A stretch of 8,383 bases of DNA, taken from the NCBI GenBank assembly GCA_001920085.1, contig MNJC01000031.1, positions 1 to 8,383 on the forward strand. The letters run 5' to 3'. The translations under genes were made by a program, and so were the position numbers. The stretch comes from Actinobacteria bacterium 13_1_20CM_4_69_9. Its GTDB lineage: Bacteria > Actinomycetota > Thermoleophilia > Gaiellales > Gaiellaceae. The notes beneath the pieces were generated by a model. It saw only the letters and a list, made by a program, of their open reading frames with translations. It had not been told where the DNA came from and made no database searches. Below, in pieces: positions 1 through 6,157 of this stretch (positions are counted from its first letter, which is position 1; the number at the start of each line of letters is the position of its first letter).

Positions 1-2697
1 CGGCTCGCATCGGGCGAGTCGGCGGAGGCGGCGCGGCTCGCACGCGGCACGCTGCGCGCCGCCGCTCTCGCGACGGTGCCGCTCGTGGTGGTCGGGCTCG
101 TCCTGGCCGAGCCACTGTCGCGCCTGCTGAAGATCGACTCGCTGACTCCGGTCGTCTTCACCGTTCTGACGCTGTCGACCGCGCTGGTGCTTCCGGTCGC
201 GATGGGCGTCCTGCAAGGGGAGCAGCGCTTCACGGCCATCGCGGGGCTGTACGTGCTTCCGTGGGTGGTGCGGCTGGTCTTTCTCGGGCTGCTCGCGGCC
301 GCCGGAGCGCGCCTGAGCGGCGCGACGTTCGCGACGCTTGCCGGCGCGGTCGCGGTGACGGCAGTCGCCTATGCGCTGATCCGAGAGCCGCTCCGCGGCG
401 CAGCCCCACTCCCACGCAGCGAGCTCGTCACCTTCCTGCGCTACCTCGCACCGGTCGCGATCGGCCTGGTCGGGATCGCGCTCCTGACGCACGTGGACAT
501 CCTGGTCGTCAAAGCCCGCTTCTCGGGCAGCGACGCCGGCGCCTACGGGGCGGCGTCCGCGTTCGCGCGCGTCGGGTTCTTCCTCCCCACGGCGATCCTC
601 GCGGTGCTGTTCCCGCGTACCGCGGCACGGCAGGCCCGCGGCGAGGAGACCGAGGACATCCTCGGGCGATCGCTGCTCGCGACGGCGGGCTTCTGCGGGG
701 CGCTCGCGCTCTTCTACGCGGCGACGGGCCCGGGCCTCGTCGCGCTGACGTTCGGGCCCGACTTCTCCGCGGCCGGCGACGTCGTCGCTCCCCTGTCTGT
801 CGCGATCGGCCTCTTCTCGCTCGCCAATGTGCTCGTCGCCTACCACCTCTCTCGCGGCGAAGCCCGCTACGCGTGGATCGTCGGCGCGGGCGTCGTGGCG
901 CAGGTGGCCGCGCTCGCCACGATCCCGTCGAGCCTCACGGCCGTCGCGTGGACGAATGTCGTGGTCGGCGTTGCGCTACTCGCCGCGCACGAGCTCTTCG
1001 TCGAGTCGAGCGTGCCCGCGCTTCGCGCCGGAGCACGGCATGCACGAGGTGCCACCGGACGGGTGCGGGCCGTGCTCCCGGAGGCCGCGCTGGCAACGCT
1101 CGGGACGGTCGTGTTCGTGTGCATCCTCTTCTGGCCCGTGGTCGCGCACATGGGCTCGACGATCCTGGGCAATCTCGGCTCCGACGCCACCGCGACGGTC
1201 GCCGGCTTCTGGGAGCAGCGGCACGAAGGCGGCTATCACGTGCTCGGCCTGACGCATCACACCTATTCGGGCGCGCCGTTCGGGTGGGACCAGACCAACG
1301 CCTACAACACGCAGGTCTTCCTCGCCTACTACCCGACGTACCTGCTCTCCCACCTCATCGGAGAGGTCGCTGCGTACAACCTCACGACGCTTGCCGGCTT
1401 CGCGCTCTCCGGACTGGCGATGTACCTCCTCGTGCGGATGCTCGGCTGCACGGCCCTCGTCGCCGCCTGGGCCGCGCTCGTCCTCATCGTCTTCCCGTTT
1501 CACTTCGCGCACGAGGAGCACGCCTCGCTCCTGCACGTCGAGGTCCTCGCACTGCTGTTCGTGGCGCTGCTCGCAGCCGCGCAAAGGCCGACGTGGCTGC
1601 GCATCGCCCTCGTCGGCGTCGCGAATCTCGCCTGCTGGCTGATGTCCGGCTACTTCGGGCCGATGGCCGCCGTGTCGACGATCGCGTTCGCAATCGGCGT
1701 CGTCGTCGTCGAGCGCCGCCGCGGCGTCCGGCTCCTGATCGGCGCGACGATCGTCGCCGTCATTGCTGCCGGAGTCCTCGGAACTGTCGCGGTCGCGTCG
1801 AACACGAACGCAGGCGCCGGGCTCAACCGTGCGGTCGGCGACCTGCGGGTCTTCGGAATCCGCCCGGCCGACCTGCTCGTCCCGCCGTCGGGGAACATCG
1901 TCCTCGGCGACCGGCTCGAGTCGTTCTGGAGCGCGCACCAGCATGGCGCGACCCGCGCCGAGGTCATCAACTACCTCGGCTGGCTGACGATCGCGCTTGC
2001 GGTCGTCTGGCTCGTCTACTGCTGGCGCCGGTGGCCGGAGATCGGCGAGCGCCGGAGGCTCGCGACGGCCGGGCTGGTCGCGGCGTTCGTAGCCGGCCTC
2101 CTGTTCGCGTTGCCGAGCCCCCTGCTCGGCATCCCGATGCCCGCACGTCTTCTGTACGCATTCGTTCCCGCCTTCCGGGTGCTCTCACGGTGGGACTTCC
2201 TGTTGATCACCGCGCTCGCTCCGTTGGCGGCGCTCGGACTGCAGGTCGTCTGGCGGGCGCTGGCACGCCGTAGCGTCGCGCTCGCCGCGGCCGCGGTGCT
2301 GCTGGCGATGGTCGTGTCGTTCCTCGAGCTCTCCCTTCATCCGGCTAAACCCCGCTTCCGCTCGACGCCCGCGCCCGCCGAGTTCGAGGCGGTGAAGAAG
2401 ACGCCGCCGGGCGTCCTCGCCGAGTATCCGCTCGGGTACTCCGACGTCTTTCGCCTCTGGCAGCGCGTTCACGGCCGACGCCTCGTCAACGGCGCGCCGC
2501 CGGGGTCGGCTGCGGACACCGCGCGGATGATGCTGCTCGACCCCGCGCAGCCGGGGACGGCAGAGGCGCTCTCGCTCCTCGGCGTGACCGCCGTCGGGAT
2601 CAATCCCGGGGCGCACGTCGACGCCGAGGTCCTGCCGGGCAATCTCGCAGGCGACCGGCGCTACAAGCTCGTCGGCCGTTTTCCCGACGGCGCCTGA
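1..2697 (+). CDS. Flippase / GT-C-like membrane fusion protein, 5' partial, ends at an in-frame TGA
   Basis: The frame is open from the first base, so the true start lies outside the window; GTG at 76 is only the first start-like codon inside it. 898 residues are visible. Residues 1 to about 345 form a series of hydrophobic helices with short Arg-rich loops, typical of the later helices of a Wzx/MATE-fold polysaccharide flippase, which moves lipid-linked glycans across the membrane. After an Arg-rich linker (about 345-360) a second polytopic module starts. It has an acidic loop near D395, a YNLTTLAGFALSGLAMYLL helix, an HFAHEEH loop, and a soluble tail from about residue 785 that includes EYPLGYSD near 808. 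This resembles GT-C/YfhO-type envelope proteins, whose exact substrates are poorly known. No stop separates the modules; GTG codons at 1063 and 1072 could serve as internal starts if there are really two proteins. The membrane-protein calls are firm, the exact families less so. Confidence 0.8.
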   Translation, partial: RLASGESAEAARLARGTLRAAALATVPLVVVGLVLAEPLSRLLKIDSLTPVVFTVLTLSTALVLPVAMGVLQGEQRFTAIAGLYVLPWVVRLVFLGLLAAAGARLSGATFATLAGAVAVTAVAYALIREPLRGAAPLPRSELVTFLRYLAPVAIGLVGIALLTHVDILVVKARFSGSDAGAYGAASAFARVGFFLPTAILAVLFPRTAARQARGEETEDILGRSLLATAGFCGALALFYAATGPGLVALTFGPDFSAAGDVVAPLSVAIGLFSLANVLVAYHLSRGEARYAWIVGAGVVAQVAALATIPSSLTAVAWTNVVVGVALLAAHELFVESSVPALRAGARHARGATGRVRAVLPEAALATLGTVVFVCILFWPVVAHMGSTILGNLGSDATATVAGFWEQRHEGGYHVLGLTHHTYSGAPFGWDQTNAYNTQVFLAYYPTYLLSHLIGEVAAYNLTTLAGFALSGLAMYLLVRMLGCTALVAAWAALVLIVFPFHFAHEEHASLLHVEVLALLFVALLAAAQRPTWLRIALVGVANLACWLMSGYFGPMAAVSTIAFAIGVVVVERRRGVRLLIGATIVAVIAAGVLGTVAVASNTNAGAGLNRAVGDLRVFGIRPADLLVPPSGNIVLGDRLESFWSAHQHGATRAEVINYLGWLTIALAVVWLVYCWRRWPEIGERRRLATAGLVAAFVAGLLFALPSPLLGIPMPARLLYAFVPAFRVLSRWDFLLITALAPLAALGLQVVWRALARRSVALAAAAVLLAMVVSFLELSLHPAKPRFRSTPAPAEFEAVKKTPPGVLAEYPLGYSDVFRLWQRVHGRRLVNGAPPGSAADTARMMLLDPAQPGTAEALSLLGVTAVGINPGAHVDAEVLPGNLAGDRRYKLVGRFPDGA
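2695..2697 (+). other. In-frame TGA interrupting the membrane-protein reading frame
   Basis: The TGA follows codons for RFPDGA and is followed directly by in-frame coding-like sequence for AIGLAAKSPG. A single G-to-A change from TGG (Trp) would create it. No obvious hairpin marks it as a selenocysteine site. It may also be the scar of a small deletion, since the join from the RFPDGA loop to the next beta-strand looks abrupt. Confidence 0.6.
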
Positions 2698-3009
2698 GCC
2701 ATCGGCCTCGCCGCCAAGTCGCCCGGGCTCGTGAACTTGACCTTCCAGGCAAGCCCCCCGGCCGGAAGCGAGCGGGTGCTCCGCCTCGACGACGGCTCGG
2801 GCCACGAGCAGCAGTTCCCGCTGCAGGGGCCGTCGACCGTGTCCGTGCTCGTCCAGGTGCCGCGAGGGCGATCGCAGCTCCTCGTCAAGACGGACCCGGC
2901 GCCGACGTCGGAGGCCGACGCGATCTTCGTCTCGTTGCCGCACGCCGAGCCCGCGACGGGGACGCCGGTCTTGCAGGCTCAGCCGATCTCACCCGATCCG
3001 GGCTTCTGA
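2698..3009 (+). pseudogene. Cut-off C-terminal tail of the upstream membrane protein (in-frame continuation after TGA)
   Basis: This stretch is in the same frame as the preceding gene and continues for 103 sense codons beyond its TGA, up to TGA 3007-3009. All but about seven codons end in G or C, including those from 2698 to 2730 that precede any start codon, so the whole stretch looks like former or present coding sequence. The product has alternating beta-strand character (SPGLVNLTFQASPP, VSVLVQVPRG, SQLLVKTDP) and reads like a small beta-sandwich, the kind of soluble tail that ends GT-C/YfhO-like proteins. It has no signal peptide or helix of its own. GTG at 2731 could start a separate 92-residue protein, but it has no good ribosome site and would cut into the first strand. 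It is best read as the C-terminus of the upstream gene, separated by a nonsense mutation, a small deletion, readthrough or a sequencing error. Confidence 0.6.
3006..3009 (+). promoter_or_regulatory. CTGA stop/start overlap, probable translational coupling
   Basis: The stop TGA of the upstream frame shares three bases with a CTG codon in the frame of the GT4 enzyme. It has the same geometry as the ATGA overlap on the other strand at 6154-6157. No strong Shine-Dalgarno site precedes it, so re-initiation by terminating ribosomes is the simplest model. CTG codons at 3027 and 3030 are alternative starts. Confidence 0.4.
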
Positions 3010-4139
3010 GCGCAAAGCCTCGTTTCCTGCTGACGTTCCTCGCCTGGTCGAGCGGCCTCTCCGGCGGCGACCGGCATCTGCTCGACGTCGCCGCGCGCTG
3101 GCGCGACCACGTCGAGCTCGCGGTCCTCGCACCGCCGGAGCTCGAACCCACGCTCCGCGAGTTTCTCGGCGACGTGCCGTTGCACCCGCTCGGTGCGGTC
3201 GGAGAACGGCGCGCAGCCGCGGGCGCGTGGCTTGCGGCCGAGTACGTGAGACGTGCCGCCGCCGTGGCCGTGCGCAGAGCGCCGGCCCAGGACGTCGTCG
3301 TCGCAGCCAGCCACTTCCTGCCGGACGCTGCGGCAGTCGCCGCGCTCGTCCGCCGCGGCGCCTTCGGCGTCGCCTACGTGTACCACCTCGTCGGCGAGCG
3401 ACCCGGCCGAAGCGTGCGAACGATCTGGAGCAAGGCCGACGAACGAGCCGGGCTGGCACTGCTGCGACGAAGCGCACGCGTCGTGTTCGCGTCGAACGAG
3501 CCGACGTCCTCGGCGCTGCGGGCGCGCGGCGTCGAGCCGGTGGCGACGACGATCGGCGTCGACGTGAGCTCCTTCACGCCGGCGAGGCCCGCGGAGCTGC
3601 CGCCGCGCTGCCTCTTCCTTGCACGGCTGGCACGCACCAAGGGGCTCGCGGACGCCGTCGAGGCGCTGGCGCGTGTCCGGCGCCGGGTCCCGGACGCGCA
3701 GCTCGTGGTCGTCGGAACCGGGCCGGAGCGCGGCCCGGCCTCGGCCCTCGCGGAGCGGATCGGCGTCGGCGACGCCGTCGAGTGGCTCGGCTTCGTGTCC
3801 GAGGCCGACAAGCGGCGGGCTCTCGCCCGGAGCCGCGTGCTGCTCGCCCCGAGCTACGAGGAGGGTTGGGGCATCGCCGTCTGCGAGGCGCTCGCCAGCG
3901 GCGTACCCGTCGTCGCGTACCGCCACCCGGTGCTCGACGAGGTCTTCGGGAGCGCCTATCTCGCCGCCGGACCCGGCGACGTGGACGGCCTTGCCGAGCT
4001 CGCGGTGCGCGTCCTGACCGACCCGCCTTACGCGGAGGAGCTCGCCCGTGCCGGACGGACGACGGCCGAACGGTACGACGTCGGCCGCGTCGCCGAGCTC
4101 GAGCTGGACGCGATCCTGCGGGGACGATGCGCGTCCTGA
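3006..4139 (+). CDS. GT4-family glycosyltransferase with probable CTG start
   Basis: A retaining, GT-B-fold glycosyltransferase that would transfer a sugar from a nucleotide donor to a lipid-linked or glycan acceptor on the cytoplasmic side. With the CTG start it has 377 residues, normal for GT4. The N-terminal Rossmann strand and acceptor loop are RFLLTFLAWSSGLSGGDRHL (residues 6-25). The donor domain opens with FLARLARTKG (204-213). The family's E-x7-E motif is EGWGIAVCE, with glutamates at 286 and 294. No ATG, GTG or TTG occurs in frame upstream of GTG 3174, and starting there would remove the first strand and the GGD loop. The 56 codons from 3006 to 3173 nearly all end in G or C and encode conserved-looking sequence. 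CTG 3006 overlaps the previous stop as CTGA, which suggests coupled translation. The 3' end overlaps the next gene by 13 bases. The donor sugar cannot be read from sequence. Confidence 0.85.
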   Translation: MSAKPRFLLTFLAWSSGLSGGDRHLLDVAARWRDHVELAVLAPPELEPTLREFLGDVPLHPLGAVGERRAAAGAWLAAEYVRRAAAVAVRRAPAQDVVVAASHFLPDAAAVAALVRRGAFGVAYVYHLVGERPGRSVRTIWSKADERAGLALLRRSARVVFASNEPTSSALRARGVEPVATTIGVDVSSFTPARPAELPPRCLFLARLARTKGLADAVEALARVRRRVPDAQLVVVGTGPERGPASALAERIGVGDAVEWLGFVSEADKRRALARSRVLLAPSYEEGWGIAVCEALASGVPVVAYRHPVLDEVFGSAYLAAGPGDVDGLAELAVRVLTDPPYAEELARAGRTTAERYDVGRVAELELDAILRGRCAS

Positions 4140-5254
4140 TCTTCAACTGGAAGGATCTCGCGCACTCCGCAGCCGGAGGCGCGGAGGTCTTCACCGAAGA
4201 GGTGGCGCGCGCGCTCGTCCGGCGTGGCCACCAGGTGACCTTGTTCGCAGCGGCGGTCGCGGGCAGCCCCGAGCGCGAGCTCGTCGAGGGGGTTCAGGTC
4301 GTTCGGCGCGGCAGCAGGACCGGCGTGTACCGCGCGGCGCGGCGCTTCTGGGCCGAACAGGAAGGCGCCGGCTTCGACGTCGTCGTCGACGAGATCAACA
4401 CGCGCCCGTTCCTGACACCGCGCTGGGTTCGCGACACGCCGGTCGTGGCACTGATCCACCAGCTCGCGCGCGAGATCTGGTCGTACGAGCTGCCGTTTCC
4501 GGTCTCGGTGGTCGGGCGCTACGTGCTCGAGCCCCTCTGGCTCCGTTCGTATCGGTCCGTCCCGGCCCTGACGGTTTCGCAGAGCAGCGCCGAGTCGCTC
4601 GAGCGCTACCACGGCTGGCGCGATGTGACGATCCTGCCCGAGGGCCATACGCCCCATCCCGTCCCTGTCGTGGCGAAAGAGGCGACGCCGACGGTGGTCT
4701 TTCTCGGGCGTCTGGTCGCGATGAAGCGGCCGGCGGAGGCTGTCGCCGCCTTTCAGGTCCTCGCCCGCGACATCCCCGAGGCGCGCCTGTGGGTGATCGG
4801 CGAAGGCCCGCTGCTCGAGCGGCTGCGCGCCTCCGCTCCGCCGCAGGTCTCGTTCCTCGGCCGCCTCGGGCGCGAGGAGGTCCTCGACCGCCTCGCACGC
4901 GCGCACGTCCTCGTCGCGACGTCGGTGCGCGAAGGGTGGGGCCTGAACGTCAGCGAGGCGGCCGCGTGCGGCACGCCCGCCATCGGCTATGCCGTGCCCG
5001 GATTGACCGACGCGGTGCCGGCGTCCGGCGGCGCGCTCGTCGAGCCGACAGTCGAAGCGCTCACCGAAACCCTGCGTCGGTTCTTCGCCGGGACGCTCGA
5101 GCTCGAGCCGAGGATCTCAACCGTCCCGTGGCCGGACGTCGCCGAGCTCGTCGAGCGGCGACTCGCGCAGGTGCTCGCGGACAGCCAGCCCGAGGCCGCG
5201 CCACATGCCCGCGCCGTGCGCGGCGGCGTACAGCGGCGCGAGCGCGGCGAGTGA
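4127..5254 (+). CDS. GT4-family glycosyltransferase (GGAE type)
   Basis: A second GT-B-fold, retaining GT4 glycosyltransferase of 375 residues. ATG 4127 gives a clean N-terminus: MRVLIFNWKDL followed by the glycine-rich acceptor/phosphate loop AAGGAEVFTEE (residues 15-25), as in many enzymes that glycosylate lipid-linked intermediates. The donor half begins at VVFLGRLVAMKR (190-201), and the E-x7-E motif is EGWGLNVSE (glutamates 269 and 277). The gene overlaps the preceding GT4 by 13 bases. GGGGA at 4120-4124 lies only two bases from the ATG, too close for an ordinary ribosome site, so coupling to the upstream gene is likely. The recognisable fold ends near residue 350 (ELVERRLAQVLA). The last 24 or so residues are Arg-rich, look unconserved, and come from DNA that is antisense to the C-terminus of the neighbouring GT2 gene. 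Family assignment is firm; sugar specificity is unknown. Confidence 0.92.
   Translation: MRVLIFNWKDLAHSAAGGAEVFTEEVARALVRRGHQVTLFAAAVAGSPERELVEGVQVVRRGSRTGVYRAARRFWAEQEGAGFDVVVDEINTRPFLTPRWVRDTPVVALIHQLAREIWSYELPFPVSVVGRYVLEPLWLRSYRSVPALTVSQSSAESLERYHGWRDVTILPEGHTPHPVPVVAKEATPTVVFLGRLVAMKRPAEAVAAFQVLARDIPEARLWVIGEGPLLERLRASAPPQVSFLGRLGREEVLDRLARAHVLVATSVREGWGLNVSEAAACGTPAIGYAVPGLTDAVPASGGALVEPTVEALTETLRRFFAGTLELEPRISTVPWPDVAELVERRLAQVLADSQPEAAPHARAVRGGVQRRERGE
5117..5254. other. Tail-to-tail coding overlap of the two converging gene strings
   Basis: The plus-strand GT4 frame stops at 5252-5254 and the minus-strand GT2 frame stops at 5117-5119, so 138 bases are read on both strands (GT4 residues 331-375 and the last 45 residues of the GT2). 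The recognisable part of each protein seems to end around 5160-5185, so each tail reads into its neighbour. I see no hairpin plus T-run terminator here for either strand. Confidence 0.8.
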
Positions 5255-6157
5255 CGCGATCTCCGCGGCCGAGCGGTGGCGCCGCACGCCCAGAGCAGCC
5301 GCCGCCGCGCTGACGGCCGCGGTTGCAGCCGGAAGCACGGCGGGACGCCGCAGCGCCGCGGCGACGAGGAGCGCGCTCGCCGGATAGAAGGCGACTGCCG
5401 CCCAGAAGAAGCGGGATTCGCGGCGCCCGTGGCCGTCGAGGAAAACAGTTCCGCGTCGAAAGGAGTGACGCAAAAAGGTCGCCAGGCGCGTGCGCGGCAC
5501 ATACACGCCGGAGAACTGGGGCGAGACGCCTATGCCGCGCCGCTCCGCGACCCAGCGCAACACCGGCGTGTCGTCGTTCGAGAAGCGCTGCTCGGCGTAG
5601 TAGCTGTGGAACGCGGCGAACGCGTCGAGCAGCAGCTGGCGCGGCGCGACGAAGCACCCGGCGCCCTTCGGGAAGTGGTCGAAGTCGGCCGCTCCGAAGC
5701 GCGTCGTGCGCGGATCGGCGAAGTACTCCTCCCAGGCGAGCTCCGCGAGGAGCTTCCAGAACAGCGCGAACGGGTTCCCGCCCGCGGCCACGTCGACGTG
5801 CCCCGTCCAGACGTCATCGCCGTCCCCGACACGCCCCGCGACGAAGCGGAGAGCGTCCGGTGCGAGCGTCACGCGCGCGTCGAGCAGCAGCGCCAGGTCC
5901 GCGTCGGCCGCCTCCAGACCGGCTCGCCGTGCCTCGAGACGGCCGGAGTTCGGCTGCCGCAAGACGCGCAGCGGCAGGCGCCCCGCGGCGCGCTGCTCGG
6001 CGACCGCGACGGTGTCGTCGGTCGAGCCGTCGTCGACGAGGATGACCTCCGCTACGAGACCGCTGCGTCGAACGGCTTCCACCAGCGCGTCGACGGTGCG
6101 CCCGATCTCGGCGGCCTCGTTGTACGCCGGCAGGACGACGCTGAGCTCCGGGTTCAT
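5117..6157 (-). CDS. GT2-family glycosyltransferase with C-terminal membrane segments
   Basis: A GT-A-fold family 2 glycosyltransferase of 346 residues. It starts LSVVLPAYNEAAEIG and has the nucleotide-binding VDDGSTDD (residues 41-48). The metal-site position reads LLLDARV, with D93-A94-R95 instead of a plain DxD. Later motifs are the FPKGAGCFV segment, NDDT (194-197, position of the acceptor/catalytic acidic pair), VYVPRTR, and HSFRRGTVFLDGHGR. Two or three hydrophobic segments follow (FFWAAVAFYPASALLVAAAL, then an Ala-rich pair) and would anchor the protein in the membrane. ATG 6157 is chosen because it gives the exact GT2 N-terminus and overlaps the upstream stop as ATGA; longer upstream frames encode Arg-rich nonsense. 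It probably elongates a lipid-linked glycan at the cytoplasmic membrane face. The donor is unknown. Its 3' end is antisense to the GT4 gene. Confidence 0.9.
   Translation of the reverse strand: MNPELSVVLPAYNEAAEIGRTVDALVEAVRRSGLVAEVILVDDGSTDDTVAVAEQRAAGRLPLRVLRQPNSGRLEARRAGLEAADADLALLLDARVTLAPDALRFVAGRVGDGDDVWTGHVDVAAGGNPFALFWKLLAELAWEEYFADPRTTRFGAADFDHFPKGAGCFVAPRQLLLDAFAAFHSYYAEQRFSNDDTPVLRWVAERRGIGVSPQFSGVYVPRTRLATFLRHSFRRGTVFLDGHGRRESRFFWAAVAFYPASALLVAAALRRPAVLPAATAAVSAAAAALGVRRHRSAAEIASLAALAPLYAAAHGAGMWRGLGLAVREHLRESPLDELGDVRPRDG
6154..6157 (-). promoter_or_regulatory. ATGA stop/start overlap coupling the two GT2 genes
   Basis: On the minus strand the ATG of the downstream GT2 (6157-6155) and the TGA of the upstream GT2 (6156-6154) share two bases. 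No clear Shine-Dalgarno site precedes this ATG, so translation probably depends on ribosomes finishing the upstream gene. Confidence 0.8.

Noticed and set aside
976..1944. Minus-strand open frame of about 322 codons inside the membrane-protein gene
   Set aside because: Charged, repetitive composition typical of an antisense shadow; no motif or start signal.
261..2273. Long plus-strand open frame of about 670 codons inside the membrane-protein gene
   Set aside because: The product is Arg/Ala/Pro-rich without domains, as expected from an off-frame read of very GC-rich coding DNA; the frame-1 protein has real membrane and soluble motifs.
2695..2697. TGA as a selenocysteine codon
   Set aside because: No redox motif around it and no obvious hairpin just downstream; a nonsense change, deletion scar or error is simpler.
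2979..3926. Minus-strand open frame of about 315 codons opposite the first GT4
   Set aside because: No recognisable fold; the opposite strand carries the E-x7-E motif and GT4 landmarks in order.
5100..5270. Possible bidirectional terminator between the converging genes
   Set aside because: The area is GC-rich and coding on both strands, with no hairpin followed by a T-run seen.
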